A stretch of 28,735 bases of DNA, taken from NCBI GenBank assembly GCA_050245915.1, contig JBFWWZ010000040.1:1-28735 (forward strand), in the 5' to 3' direction. The DNA is from JBDSKH01 sp050245915. Its GTDB lineage: Bacteria; Actinomycetota; Actinomycetes; Actinomycetales; Microbacteriaceae. Made by a program: the position numbers and the translations under genes. Of this stretch, positions 1-7,874 are shown in pieces (the stretch's first letter is position 1; each line of letters begins with the position of its first letter). The notes under the pieces are model-generated. The model saw only the letters and a list, made by a program, of their open reading frames with translations, searched no databases and was not told the DNA's origin.

Positions 1-2
1 CC

Positions 3-431
3 ATGTCGCGTGTGGTGCTCAGACTGATCCTGGATGTGGTGCTCACCATCGCGGTGGCGTTGCTGCTGCTGGGCGGCTGGTTCAGCATCCTGGGCGGCGG
101 CTTCACGGAGGGCTTCCGTGTGCTGTTCAACTTCATGGACGTCGGGCTCGCCCTCTGGCTGGTGCTGCAGATCATCGTGATCGTCCTCCGATCTCGACAG
201 GCTCGATCACCGGTGCTCTCGCCCGCCCGCGCGTACCTGCTGCTGCTGATCGGGGCCGTGGTGAACGCGCTGGTGGTGCTGGTCGTCGGCTTCGTCCAGG
301 GCGGATGGGCGCCCTTGCTGGTGCTCTTCGCGATCGAGGCCGGCCTCGCCTGCCTGATCGCCGCCGCCATCGTCTTGCCGATCGTGCACCGCCTCGTCAA
401 GCCCCCGGAGGTGACGAACCTCGCGACCTAG
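3..431 (+). CDS. Small polytopic membrane protein, function unknown
   Basis: I do not recognise a named family. The 142-residue product has about four hydrophobic segments (roughly residues 6-30, 42-63, 76-98 and 102-127). Short basic stretches follow segment 2 and segment 4, as expected for cytoplasmic loops. There are no catalytic motifs, so a small integral membrane protein is all that can be said. The start at base 3 is the first ATG visible, and the ribosome-binding region lies outside the window, so the N-terminus could extend further upstream. The loop between segments 2 and 3 is encoded partly by a copy of the short dispersed repeat (190-208). The TAG stop is also the first half of a -10-like hexamer for the following topoisomerase gene. 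Confidence 0.7.
   Translation: MSRVVLRLILDVVLTIAVALLLLGGWFSILGGGFTEGFRVLFNFMDVGLALWLVLQIIVIVLRSRQARSPVLSPARAYLLLLIGAVVNALVVLVVGFVQGGWAPLLVLFAIEAGLACLIAAAIVLPIVHRLVKPPEVTNLAT
190..208. repeat. Short dispersed palindromic repeat, copy 1 (in membrane protein gene)
   Basis: GATCTCGACAGGCTCGATC, followed by ACC. It matches the copies at 9782 and 11643. The outer arms are GATC/GATC where the 9782 copy has GGTC/GACC, so one arm base pair is changed on both sides and pairing is kept. Here it is read in a different frame from the ribosomal copies, giving RSRQARS, so conservation is at DNA or RNA level. Confidence 0.6.
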
Positions 432-434
432 CGT
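429..434 (+). promoter_or_regulatory. -10-like hexamer, leaderless start of topoisomerase IB
   Basis: TAGCGT fits the actinobacterial TANNNT -10 pattern and lies exactly 6 nt before the ATG at 441, placing the transcription start at or next to the A of ATG. No Shine-Dalgarno sequence precedes this ATG. The hexamer overlaps the upstream stop codon. No convincing -35 is seen. Confidence 0.4.
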
Positions 435-440
435 GGACGC

Positions 441-1412
441 ATGCCCCGTCTCCGCCGTTCGAACACCGGCGGGCCGGGGTTCCGGCGGATCCGCGCGGGC
501 CGGGGCTTCCGGTACACGACGGCGGATGGCGACCCGGTCGACGACGCGACCCGCGAGCGGATCGCGGCCCTCGCCATCCCGCCCGCCTGGACCGATGTCT
601 GGATCGCGCCGTACCCGAACGGTCACGTGCAGGCGACGGGTGTCGACGACGCCGGCCGGCGGCAGTACCTGTACCACCCGGCCTGGCGTGAGCAGAAGGA
701 CGGGATCAAGTTCGAGCGGGCTCTGGACCTCGCCGCCACCCTGCCCGCGGCCCGGCGCGGGGTGACCCTCGACCTGCGCCGCGACGATCTCTCGCGCGAG
801 CGGGTGCTCGCCGGGGCGTTCCGGATGCTGGACACCGGGAGCCTGCGCGTCGGGTCGGAGCGCTACGCCGCCGAGCACGGCAGCTTCGGGTTGTCGACCC
901 TGCTGTGCGCGCACGCCGCCGTGTCGGGTGACGATGTGGTGGAGCTGCGGTTCCCGGCGAAGAGCGGTCAGGAGTGGGAGTCCGACATCCGGGACGCGGA
1001 CCTCGCCGCGCTGGTCCGGCGGCTGAAGCGGCGCGGGCCGACCGCGCGCCTGCTCGCCTGGAAGGACGAGCGGGGCTGGCATCCTCTGGCGGCGGCGGAG
1101 ATCAACGAGGACGTGCGCCGGCGCACGGGTGGGGACTTCTCGGCGAAGGATTTCCGCACCCTGCACGGCACCGCGGCGGCCGCGATCACGTTGGCCCGGA
1201 TCGGCCCGCGCGATTCCGCCGCCGCTCGGAAGCGGGCCGTGGCGGATGCGATCCGCGCCGCCGCCGACGAGCTGAGCAACACGGCCGCGGTGGCTCGCAG
1301 CAGCTACGTGGACCCGCGGCTGGTCGACGCGCACGAGAACGGGATCACGATCGACCCGGCGCGAACCCCCTCCGCCGAGAGCGAGCTGAGGCGGCTCCTG
1401 CGGGACGCCTAG
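441..1412 (+). CDS. DNA topoisomerase IB (poxvirus/eukaryote-type)
   Basis: Relaxes supercoiled DNA through a transient 3'-phosphotyrosyl link, without ATP. The 323-residue protein has the bacterial type IB layout: a short N-terminal DNA-binding part (about 1-85, with PPAWTDVWIAP and YLYHPAWR) and a catalytic tyrosine-recombinase-like domain. Catalytic motifs are visible: Arg136 in LRVGSERY, Lys in FPAKSGQ, Arg in DFRTLHGT, and the nucleophile Tyr289 in SSYVDPRLVD. Length is normal for the bacterial family. It is an accessory enzyme in many actinobacteria, and neighbouring genes give no pathway context. The ATG at 441 lacks an SD but sits 6 nt after a TANNNT hexamer, suggesting a leaderless mRNA. 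Confidence 0.93.
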   Translation: MPRLRRSNTGGPGFRRIRAGRGFRYTTADGDPVDDATRERIAALAIPPAWTDVWIAPYPNGHVQATGVDDAGRRQYLYHPAWREQKDGIKFERALDLAATLPAARRGVTLDLRRDDLSRERVLAGAFRMLDTGSLRVGSERYAAEHGSFGLSTLLCAHAAVSGDDVVELRFPAKSGQEWESDIRDADLAALVRRLKRRGPTARLLAWKDERGWHPLAAAEINEDVRRRTGGDFSAKDFRTLHGTAAAAITLARIGPRDSAAARKRAVADAIRAAADELSNTAAVARSSYVDPRLVDAHENGITIDPARTPSAESELRRLLRDA

Positions 1413-1477
1413 TTCCCAAGCCTTCGCAGCCGCGCCAGAATGGGCTGGTCGGCCGGGAGGGTCCCGTGCCGTGCGCC

Positions 1478-1483
1478 AGGAGG
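1478..1483 (+). promoter_or_regulatory. Shine-Dalgarno site deciding the start at 1494
   Basis: A perfect AGGAGG lies 10 nt before the ATG at 1494. It excludes the longer in-frame start at 1440, which would add an uncharacteristic Gly/Arg/Pro-rich leader. Confidence 0.7.
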
Positions 1484-1493
1484 AAGAGGCACC

Positions 1494-1826
1494 ATGGGAC
1501 TCGATGACATCGTCGACAAGGCGAAGGATGCGGCGGGAGACGCCGCGGGCAAGGTGAAGGACGTCGCCGGCGACGCGGCTCACGCCGTCAAGGAGAAGGC
1601 GGACGACGTCCGGGATGCCGCCGAGGGTGCCCTGCACAGCGAGCGCGCGGAGAAGATCAGCGACGCGGTGCTCGACGGCGCCGAGAACGCGGCCAACTTC
1701 GTGACGCGCGACAAGTTCGAGGACGACATCGCCGAGAAGCGGGATGCCATGGACGCGAAGATCGGCGACGACGAGGCCCGCGCCGCCGACGCCGGCGCTG
1801 CCGACAAGGGCGGCTCCGGCCGCTGA
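1494..1826 (+). CDS. Small Ala/Lys/Asp-rich helical protein (CsbD/LEA-like or Rv0909 antitoxin-like)
   Basis: The 110-residue hydrophilic protein has no cysteine or tryptophan. The first half is built of amphipathic repeats around KAKDAAGDAAGKVKDVAGDA, as in LEA, CsbD and mycobacterial Rv0909-type small proteins. The second half (about residues 43-90, SERAEKISDAVLDGAENAAN onwards) has the D/E-K-I...A..A.NFVT..KF pattern seen in the Rv0909-like group. No toxin partner lies next to it: the upstream gene is a topoisomerase and hutR converges from downstream with one base between stop codons. A stress-protective or structural role is inferred from composition only; the antitoxin label is not supported by context. 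Confidence 0.75.
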   Translation: MGLDDIVDKAKDAAGDAAGKVKDVAGDAAHAVKEKADDVRDAAEGALHSERAEKISDAVLDGAENAANFVTRDKFEDDIAEKRDAMDAKIGDDEARAADAGAADKGGSGR

Positions 1827-1827
1827 C

Positions 1828-2619
1828 TCAGCCCCCGGTGAGGCGGGCGGTCAGCGCGTCAGCGGTATGGACGACCGCCTCACCCAGCCGGTCGGCGGTG
1901 TCGGCGTCGACGGCCTCACGCCGGAAGGTCAGGCCGATCGCCGCCACCGGGTAGCCGTTGTGGTCGGCGGCCGCCGCCCCGACGGAGCCGTACTCGGCGG
2001 TGACGTCACCGGTCTCGACCGCCCAGCCGCGCTCGTGGGTCACGGCGAGCAGACGGTCGAGTTCTGGCAGCGTCGACGGGCCCGCCTCGTTGCGGTGCGT
2101 GAGCAGCACGCGCGAGGGGTAGAGCGCGCGCACCTGCGCGGCGGGGAGGGCGGCGAGCATCGCGCGGCCGGTCGCGGTGAGGTGCGCGGGCAGGCGGACC
2201 CCGATGCTCGACACGGTCGTGGGGGCCCGGAATCCCTGCACGCGGCCGGCGTAGATGACGTCCGATCCGCCGAGCACCGCGAGGTGCGCCACCACCGGGA
2301 CGGGTGCAGCACCGACCAGCCGTTCGAGCAGGGGTCGCGCGAGCCGGCCGAGTCGCTCGGTGCGCCGGGATGCGGTGCCGAGTTCGGCGACAAGCCCGCT
2401 CAGTCCGTAGGTTCCGTCTTCCGGGTAGTGCACGAGGAAGCCCTCGTCCCGCATCACCGCCAGCAGCTGGTACATCGATGACCGCGGCACCCCGAGCTCG
2501 CGGGCCATCGTCGCCGCGCGCACCGGCCCGCTGCGGGTCGCCAGGTACCGCAGCACGCCGAGGGTGTGGCGCGCGGCGGGGACGTCGGGTCTCGCCGGCG
2601 GCTCAGCGCTGTCTGACAT
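1828..2619 (-). CDS. hutR: IclR-family transcriptional regulator of histidine utilisation
   Basis: The 263-residue protein has an N-terminal winged helix-turn-helix (about residues 18-75, with ATMARELGVPRSSMYQLLAVM as recognition region) and a C-terminal IclR effector domain (about 85-260, with VQGF, RLPAHLTATGRAMLA and AAIGLTF). It is divergent from hutHUGI with 61 bp between starts, so it very probably controls them; the symbol follows HutR, the IclR-type hut regulator of Corynebacterium resistens. The chosen ATG (2617-2619) gives a normal IclR length but lies inside the inverted repeat 2609-2628 and has no clear SD. An in-frame ATG at 2653-2655 would add 12 residues. The ligand is presumably histidine or urocanate, by analogy with other hut regulators. 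Confidence 0.85.
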   Translation of the reverse strand: MSDSAEPPARPDVPAARHTLGVLRYLATRSGPVRAATMARELGVPRSSMYQLLAVMRDEGFLVHYPEDGTYGLSGLVAELGTASRRTERLGRLARPLLERLVGAAPVPVVAHLAVLGGSDVIYAGRVQGFRAPTTVSSIGVRLPAHLTATGRAMLAALPAAQVRALYPSRVLLTHRNEAGPSTLPELDRLLAVTHERGWAVETGDVTAEYGSVGAAAADHNGYPVAAIGLTFRREAVDADTADRLGEAVVHTADALTARLTGG

Positions 2620-2628
2620 TTCAGACAG
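2609..2628. promoter_or_regulatory. Candidate HutR operator (20-bp inverted repeat)
   Basis: CTGTCTGA-CATT-TCAGACAG is a perfect inverted repeat with 8-bp arms. Its core TCTGACATTTCAGA closely resembles the 14-bp motif I recall for Corynebacterium resistens HutR, TCTGwwATwCCAGA. It covers the hutR start codon and ends 52 bp upstream of the hutH ATG. HutR could therefore block its own gene while acting on hutH from an upstream position. Confidence 0.65.
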
Positions 2629-2668
2629 GATGTCACGCGAACCCGCTGTGCGCATCCCGCGACCCGCG

Positions 2669-2674
2669 AACAAT
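2669..2674 (+). promoter_or_regulatory. Weak -10-like hexamer before hutH
   Basis: AACAAT matches TATAAT at four of six positions and lies 6 nt before the hutH ATG, the same spacing seen at other apparently leaderless genes here. There is no recognisable -35 or SD, compatible with an activator-dependent promoter. Confidence 0.3.
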
Positions 2675-2680
2675 GGCGCC

Positions 2681-4195
2681 ATGACCGAAGTCGTCGTCGG
2701 CACCGGAGCCGTCACCATCGACCAGATCGTCGCTGTCGCCCGCGACGGAGCCACGGTCCGTCTCAGTGAGGAGGCGCTCGCGGCGATCGCCGCGTCCCGT
2801 GCCATCATCGACGAGCTCGCGGGCGACCCGCAGCCGCACTACGGCGTCTCGACCGGGTTCGGCGCGCTCGCGACCACCTCGATCCCGCCGGAGCGGCGGC
2901 AGCAGCTGCAGCGTTCCCTCGTGCGGAGTCACGCCGCCAGCTCCGGGCCCGAGGTGGAGCGCGAGGTCGTCCGCGGCACCATGCTGCTGCGCCTGTCCAC
3001 CCTCGCCACCGGCCGTACCGGCGTGCGCCCCGAGGTCGCACAGCAGTACGCCGCGCTGCTGAACGCCGGCATCACGCCGGTGATCGGCGAATACGGCAGC
3101 CTCGGGTGCTCCGGAGATCTCGCGCCTCTCGCCCATATCGCGCTCGCAGCGATCGGCGAGGGCGACGTGCGGGACGCAGACGGCACCGCCATGACCGGCG
3201 GGGATGCTCTTGCGGCCGCCGGACTCGAGCCGATCGTGCTGCAGGAGAAGGAGGGCCTCGCCCTGATCAACGGCACCGACGGGATGCTGGCGATGCTGGC
3301 CCTCGCGATCACCGACCTGCGCGCGCTGCTCACCACCGCCGACCTCGCGGCGGCGATGAGCGTGGAGGGCCTCGCCGGCACGGATCGCGTGTTCGCTGCC
3401 GACCTGCAGGCGCTGCGCCCGCACCCCGGCCAGGCGGAGTCCGCCGCGATCATGCGCGCCGTGCTCGACGGCTCCGCGGCGATCGCTGCCCACGCGACGA
3501 CCGGCTTCACGCGGGTGCAGGACGCGTACTCCCTGCGCTGTGCGCCCCAGGTGCACGGCGCGGCGCGCGACACGGTGGCGCACGCGGAACTGGTGGCGAG
3601 CCGCGAGCTCGCCAGCGCGATCGACAACCCCGTCGTCACCCTCGACGGCCGGTTGGAGTCGAACGGCAACTTCCACGGCGCGCCGATCGGGTACGTGCTG
3701 GACTTCCTGGCGATCGCCGCGGCCGACGTGGCGAGCATGAGCGAGCGCCGAACGGACCGGTTCCTCGACAAGAACCGCAACGGCGGGCTGACACCCTTTC
3801 TCGCCGACGACCCGGGTGTCGACTCCGGGCACATGATCGCGCAGTACACCCAGGCGGGGATCGTCAGCGAGCTGAAGCGCCTGGCGGCCCCGGCGTCCGT
3901 CGATTCGATCCCCACCAGCGCGATGCAGGAGGACCACGTCTCGATGGGGTGGTCGGCCGCGCGCAAGCTGCGGCGCGTGATCGACGGTCTGACGCGGGTG
4001 CTCGCCATCGAGCTGCTCACGGCGGCGCGCGGTATCGAACTGCGGGGTGAGCGACCGGCCCCGGTCACCGCCCGCGTGATCGCGAGCATGCGTCGCACCA
4101 TCCCCGGCCCGGGTCCGGACCGGTACCTCGCCCCCGAGATCGCGGCCGCCGTCGCGCTCGTGGAAACCCGCACTCTGCTGAAGGAGCTGTCATGA
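2681..4195 (+). CDS. hutH: Histidine ammonia-lyase
   Basis: Converts L-histidine to trans-urocanate plus ammonia, the first step of histidine degradation. The 504-residue length is standard for the family. The N-terminal part carries the conserved YGVSTGFG segment. The prosthetic-group motif reads GSLGCSGDLAPLAH, so the MIO cofactor would form from Cys143-Ser144-Gly145 rather than Ala-Ser-Gly. Other conserved blocks include NGTDGMLA, QDAYSLRCAPQVHGAARD, NPVV, SNGNFHG and QEDHVSMG. The ATG at 2681 gives a family-like N-terminus; earlier in-frame codons would run through the hutR operator. Its stop overlaps the hutU start (ATGA). The Cys variant is, as I recall, also found in Streptomyces HutH, so it is not a sign of inactivity. 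Confidence 0.96.
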   Translation: MTEVVVGTGAVTIDQIVAVARDGATVRLSEEALAAIAASRAIIDELAGDPQPHYGVSTGFGALATTSIPPERRQQLQRSLVRSHAASSGPEVEREVVRGTMLLRLSTLATGRTGVRPEVAQQYAALLNAGITPVIGEYGSLGCSGDLAPLAHIALAAIGEGDVRDADGTAMTGGDALAAAGLEPIVLQEKEGLALINGTDGMLAMLALAITDLRALLTTADLAAAMSVEGLAGTDRVFAADLQALRPHPGQAESAAIMRAVLDGSAAIAAHATTGFTRVQDAYSLRCAPQVHGAARDTVAHAELVASRELASAIDNPVVTLDGRLESNGNFHGAPIGYVLDFLAIAAADVASMSERRTDRFLDKNRNGGLTPFLADDPGVDSGHMIAQYTQAGIVSELKRLAAPASVDSIPTSAMQEDHVSMGWSAARKLRRVIDGLTRVLAIELLTAARGIELRGERPAPVTARVIASMRRTIPGPGPDRYLAPEIAAAVALVETRTLLKELS

Positions 4196-5877
4196 CCGGT
4201 CCCCGTCCTGTCCGCGCCCACCGCGGCACCGACCTGCACACGCTCGGGTGGCCGCAGGAGGCGGCGCTGCGCATGCTGCAGAACAACCTCGATCCGGAGG
4301 TCGCCGAGCATCCCGACGAGCTGGTCGTCTACGGCGGCACCGGCAAGGCCGCCCGTGACTGGGCGAGCTTCGACGCGCTGGTGCGCACCCTCGAGACCCT
4401 GAAGGGCGACGAGACGATGCTGGTGCAGTCGGGTCGCCCGGTCGGTGTGATGCAGACGCACGAGTGGGCGCCCCGGGTGCTGATCGCGAACTCGAACCTC
4501 GTACCCGACTGGGCGAACTGGGACGAGTTCCGCCGGCTCGAGAAGCTCGGGCTGACGATGTACGGGCAGATGACGGCCGGATCGTGGATCTACATCGGAA
4601 CCCAGGGCATCCTGCAGGGCACGTACGAGACGTTCGCGGCGGTCGCCGCGTCGCGCGCCGCCCGCACGGGCGGGCTGCATGGACAGGGTGCCGCGACCCT
4701 CGCGGGCACGATCACCCTGACCGCCGGCCTCGGCGGCATGGGCGGCGCCCAGCCGCTCGCGGTCACGATGAACGACGGCGTGGCGATCTGCATCGACGTC
4801 GACCCCTCGCGCATCGCCCGCCGCATCGAGCAGGGTTACCTCGACGTCGCGGCCGACGACCCGGAGCACGCTCTGAAACTCGCCTACGAGGCGCGCGATG
4901 CCCGCCGGCGGCTGTCGATCGGCGTGCTCGGCAACGCCGCCCTCGTGGTGCCGTGGTTCTTGGAGCACGGGGCCGAGATCGACATCGTGACCGACCAGAC
5001 CAGTGCGCACGACCCCCTCGCCTACCTGCCGGTCGGCATCGACTTCGAGGACTGGGACGACGCGCGCCGGGCCGACCCCTCGGGTTTCGCCGACCGCGCG
5101 CGCGGCAGCATGGCCAAGCACGTCGCCGCCATGGTGGGGTTCCAGCGCGCCGGCGCCGAGGTGTTCGACTACGGCAACAACATCCGCACCGAGGCGCTCG
5201 CCGCCGGCTATTCGGACGCCTTCAGCTTTCCCGGCTTCGTGCCCGCCTACATCCGCCCGCTCTTCTCGCAGGGCAAGGGCCCGTTCCGGTGGGCAGCGCT
5301 CAGCGGCGACCCGAAGGACATCGCCGCGACCGACCGCGCCGTGCTCGAGCTGTTCCCCGAGAACGAATCCCTCGCCCGGTGGATCCGCATGGCCGAGGAG
5401 CGCGTGCACTTCCAGGGCCTCCCCGCCCGCATCTGCTGGCTCGGCTACGGCGAGCGCGATGTCGCCGGGGTGCGGTTCAACGAGATGGTGGCGTCCGGTG
5501 AGATCAGCGCGCCGCTGGTCATCGGGCGTGATCACCTCGACTCCGGCTCGGTGGCGAGCCCGTACCGCGAGACCGAGGCGATGAAGGACGGCTCGGACGC
5601 GATCGCCGACTGGCCGCTGCTGAACGCCCTGGTCAACACCGCGTCCGGTGCGAGCTGGGTCAGCATCCACCACGGAGGCGGTGTCGGGATCGGCCGCAGC
5701 ATCCACGCCGGCCAGGTGACCGTCGCGGACGGCACCGACCTCGCGGGCGAGAAGATCGCCCGCGTGCTGCGCAACGACCCGGGGATGGGCGTCATCCGTC
5801 ACGTGGACGCGGGATACGACGAGGCGATCGAGGTCGCCGAACGGCTCGACGTCCGCATCCCGATGCGCGAAGGTTAG
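4192..5877 (+). CDS. hutU: Urocanate hydratase (urocanase)
   Basis: Hydrates urocanate to 4-imidazolone-5-propionate, using tightly bound NAD+ as an electrophile. The 561-residue protein is full length. Visible motifs are the N-terminal LRMLQNNLDPEVAE, MTAGSWIYIGTQGILQGTYE, the glycine-rich NAD-binding turn at residues 179-185 (GLGGMGG), the active-site Cys415 in RICWLGYGERD, and the histidine/glycine-rich SIHHGGGVGIGRSIHAGQV near the C-terminus. It starts within the hutH stop (4-nt overlap, suggesting translational coupling) and ends 3 nt before hutG. Confidence 0.97.
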   Translation: MTGPRPVRAHRGTDLHTLGWPQEAALRMLQNNLDPEVAEHPDELVVYGGTGKAARDWASFDALVRTLETLKGDETMLVQSGRPVGVMQTHEWAPRVLIANSNLVPDWANWDEFRRLEKLGLTMYGQMTAGSWIYIGTQGILQGTYETFAAVAASRAARTGGLHGQGAATLAGTITLTAGLGGMGGAQPLAVTMNDGVAICIDVDPSRIARRIEQGYLDVAADDPEHALKLAYEARDARRRLSIGVLGNAALVVPWFLEHGAEIDIVTDQTSAHDPLAYLPVGIDFEDWDDARRADPSGFADRARGSMAKHVAAMVGFQRAGAEVFDYGNNIRTEALAAGYSDAFSFPGFVPAYIRPLFSQGKGPFRWAALSGDPKDIAATDRAVLELFPENESLARWIRMAEERVHFQGLPARICWLGYGERDVAGVRFNEMVASGEISAPLVIGRDHLDSGSVASPYRETEAMKDGSDAIADWPLLNALVNTASGASWVSIHHGGGVGIGRSIHAGQVTVADGTDLAGEKIARVLRNDPGMGVIRHVDAGYDEAIEVAERLDVRIPMREG

Positions 5878-5880
5878 GCC

Positions 5881-6735
5881 ATGGCCGATCTGCCGCACGA
5901 CCCGCTCTGGCCACGTGCGGGGTCGTGGCCGGCACCCGTGCCCGGTGAGCGTGCCGATATCGCCCTGGCCGGCATCCCGACGCACACCCGCTCGCTGTCC
6001 CCGACGCAGGCGCACCTCACCCCCGCGACGGTGAGGGAGGCTCTGCGGCGGTACTCGGTGCACACCTCGGGGTTGCGCGTGGTCGACGCGGGCGACGCCC
6101 CCGATCCCGATGAGGTGGACGCGGCGCCGTGGGTGGCGGCTGTGGAGGCCGGGTTGCTGATCGCCATCGGCGGCGACAACTCCGCCACCGTGCCGGTCGC
6201 CCGGGGCCGGGGCGCGACCGGTCTGGTCACCCTCGATGCGCACCACGACATCCGGGATGGCATCTCGAACGGCTCGCCCGTGCGGCAGCTGATCGAGGCA
6301 GGCGTGCACAAGGTCGTGCAGATCGGCATCGAGCCGCTCGCGAACTCGCGCGAGTACGCGCAGCGCGCCGCCGACCTCGGCATCACGGTCGTGCTGCGCG
6401 ACGAGCTGCGCCGCCGCCCCATCGACGACGTCATGGCCGAGGCGCTCGAGCTCGCCGGAAGCTCCGGACGCACCGTGCACGTCGACCTCGACGTCGACGT
6501 CTGCGACCGCTCCGTCGCACCCGCCTGCCCCGCCTCGGTTCCGGGCGGCATCAGTGCCATCGAGCTGCGCACGGCCGCACGGGTGGCGGGGCTGCATCCC
6601 GATGTGGTCTCGATCGACCTCACCGAGGTGGATGCCGCGGTCGACACCCCGGACGGCCGCACCGTCCGCCTGACCGCGCTCTGCGTGCTCGAAGCCCTGC
6701 GCGCCCGGATCGAGCTGATCGAGGACCGCGCATGA
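5881..6735 (+). CDS. hutG: Ureohydrolase-superfamily enzyme, probable formimidoylglutamase
   Basis: A 284-residue arginase/agmatinase-fold hydrolase. Position between hutU and hutI, overlapping hutI by ATGA, indicates hydrolysis of N-formimidoyl-L-glutamate to glutamate and formamide. Metal-site motifs are DAHHD (residues 119-123) and DVD within VDLDVDVCD (Asp204, Asp206). The first motif, normally GGDHS, reads GGDNS, so the usual histidine Mn ligand is Asn100. Fold and pathway assignment are firm. The exact substrate is inferred from context, since agmatinase, arginase and guanidinase relatives share these motifs. No formiminoglutamate deiminase (hutF) is present, which favours the one-step hutG route. 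Confidence 0.85.
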   Translation: MADLPHDPLWPRAGSWPAPVPGERADIALAGIPTHTRSLSPTQAHLTPATVREALRRYSVHTSGLRVVDAGDAPDPDEVDAAPWVAAVEAGLLIAIGGDNSATVPVARGRGATGLVTLDAHHDIRDGISNGSPVRQLIEAGVHKVVQIGIEPLANSREYAQRAADLGITVVLRDELRRRPIDDVMAEALELAGSSGRTVHVDLDVDVCDRSVAPACPASVPGGISAIELRTAARVAGLHPDVVSIDLTEVDAAVDTPDGRTVRLTALCVLEALRARIELIEDRA

Positions 6736-7874
6736 CCGCCACCCTCGTCACCGGCATCGGGCTGCTCGTCACGCACGACCCCGGCCGGCCCGAGCGCACC
6801 GATGCCGCGCTGGTCATCGACGAGGGGGTGATCGCCTGGGTGGGTGACGCGGCCGACGCCCCCGTCGCCGACGACGCGTACGACGTGGAGGGCCGCTGCG
6901 TCATCCCCGGTTTCGTCGACTCGCACAGCCACCTGATGTTCGCCGGTGATCGCGCCGACGAGTTCGAGGCGCGCATGGCCGGCCGCCCGTACGAGGCGGG
7001 GGGAATCCGCCGCACGGTGCGGCTGACCCGCGACGCGTCCGACGAGCAGCTGCTCGCCAACGCGCGGCGCCTGCTCGGCGAGGCGCGGGCGCAGGGCACC
7101 ACGACGATGGAGATCAAGTCCGGCTACGGACTCACCGTCGCCGACGAGGAGCGCGCGCTCGCGCTCGCGGCGACCCTCACCGACGAGGTCACGTTCCTCG
7201 GCGCGCACGTCGTGCCGGACGGCATCGACCGGGACGCGTACGTCGACCTGGTGTGCGGGGAGATGCTCACGGCGTGCGCCCCCCACGCGAGATGGATCGA
7301 CGTGTTCTGCGAGACCGGGGCGTTCACGGTCGACGAGACCCGCCGCATCCTGACCGCAGGGGCCGCCGCCGGGCTCGGGCTGCGGGTGCATGCCGGGCAG
7401 CTGGGGGAGTCGGACGGGGTGAGGCTGGCGGTGGAGCTGGGCGCGGCATCCGTCGACCACTGCACCTACCTGTCGGCTGCCGACATCGACGCGCTCGCCG
7501 GATCGGACACCGTCGCCACCCTGCTGCCTGGCGTCGAGTTCTCGACGCGGCACCCGTATCCCGACGCGCGGCGGCTGCGGGATGCCGGGGTCGCCATCGC
7601 GATCGCGTGCGATTGCAACCCCGGGTCGAGCTACACCACGTCGATGCCGCTGTGCGTCGCGCTCGCCGTCCGGGAGATGGGCCTCACCCCGCTCGAGGCC
7701 GTGCACGCCGCCACCGCCGGCGGTGCCGCCGCCCTGCGCCGCACCGATATCGGGCACCTCGGCCTGGGGGCGCGAGCCGACCTGGTGGTGCTCGACGCGC
7801 CGTCGTACGTGCACCTCGCCTACCGGCCGGGGGTGCCGCTCGTGCACCGGGTGCTGACGCCGGGTCGCGGGTAG
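6732..7874 (+). CDS. hutI: Imidazolonepropionase
   Basis: Opens the ring of 4-imidazolone-5-propionate to give N-formimidoyl-L-glutamate. The 380-residue protein is a metal-dependent amidohydrolase. It has the N-terminal HxH metal motif (His65, His67 in DSHSHLMFAGDR), substrate-site TMEIKSGYGL, the later metal-site segments RVHAGQLGE and VDHCTYLS, and ACDCNPGSSYTTSMPLC near the C-terminus in place of the more common TDFNPGS. The ATG at 6732 overlaps the hutG stop and gives the expected MTATLVTGIG N-terminus; longer frames upstream overlap hutG throughout. It is the last hut gene, and no permease gene is linked. Confidence 0.96.
   Translation: MTATLVTGIGLLVTHDPGRPERTDAALVIDEGVIAWVGDAADAPVADDAYDVEGRCVIPGFVDSHSHLMFAGDRADEFEARMAGRPYEAGGIRRTVRLTRDASDEQLLANARRLLGEARAQGTTTMEIKSGYGLTVADEERALALAATLTDEVTFLGAHVVPDGIDRDAYVDLVCGEMLTACAPHARWIDVFCETGAFTVDETRRILTAGAAAGLGLRVHAGQLGESDGVRLAVELGAASVDHCTYLSAADIDALAGSDTVATLLPGVEFSTRHPYPDARRLRDAGVAIAIACDCNPGSSYTTSMPLCVALAVREMGLTPLEAVHAATAGGAAALRRTDIGHLGLGARADLVVLDAPSYVHLAYRPGVPLVHRVLTPGRG

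Noticed and set aside
1440..1493. Longer start for the small helical protein
   Set aside because: The perfect AGGAGG fits the ATG at 1494, and the added residues are unlike the rest of the protein.
207..1637. A minus-strand open frame opposite the membrane protein and topoisomerase genes
   Set aside because: Low-complexity Arg/Gly/Pro composition, no ribosome site, and strong motifs in the opposite strand's genes.
1494..1826. Antitoxin of a toxin-antitoxin pair
   Set aside because: Similarity to the Rv0909-like group is compositional, and no toxin gene is adjacent; hutR converges directly on it.
2929..6597. A very long open frame on the minus strand opposite hutH-hutU-hutG
   Set aside because: It is Arg/His/Gly/Val-rich with no domain, runs across three well-defined genes, and is the usual result of high-GC third codon positions on the other strand.
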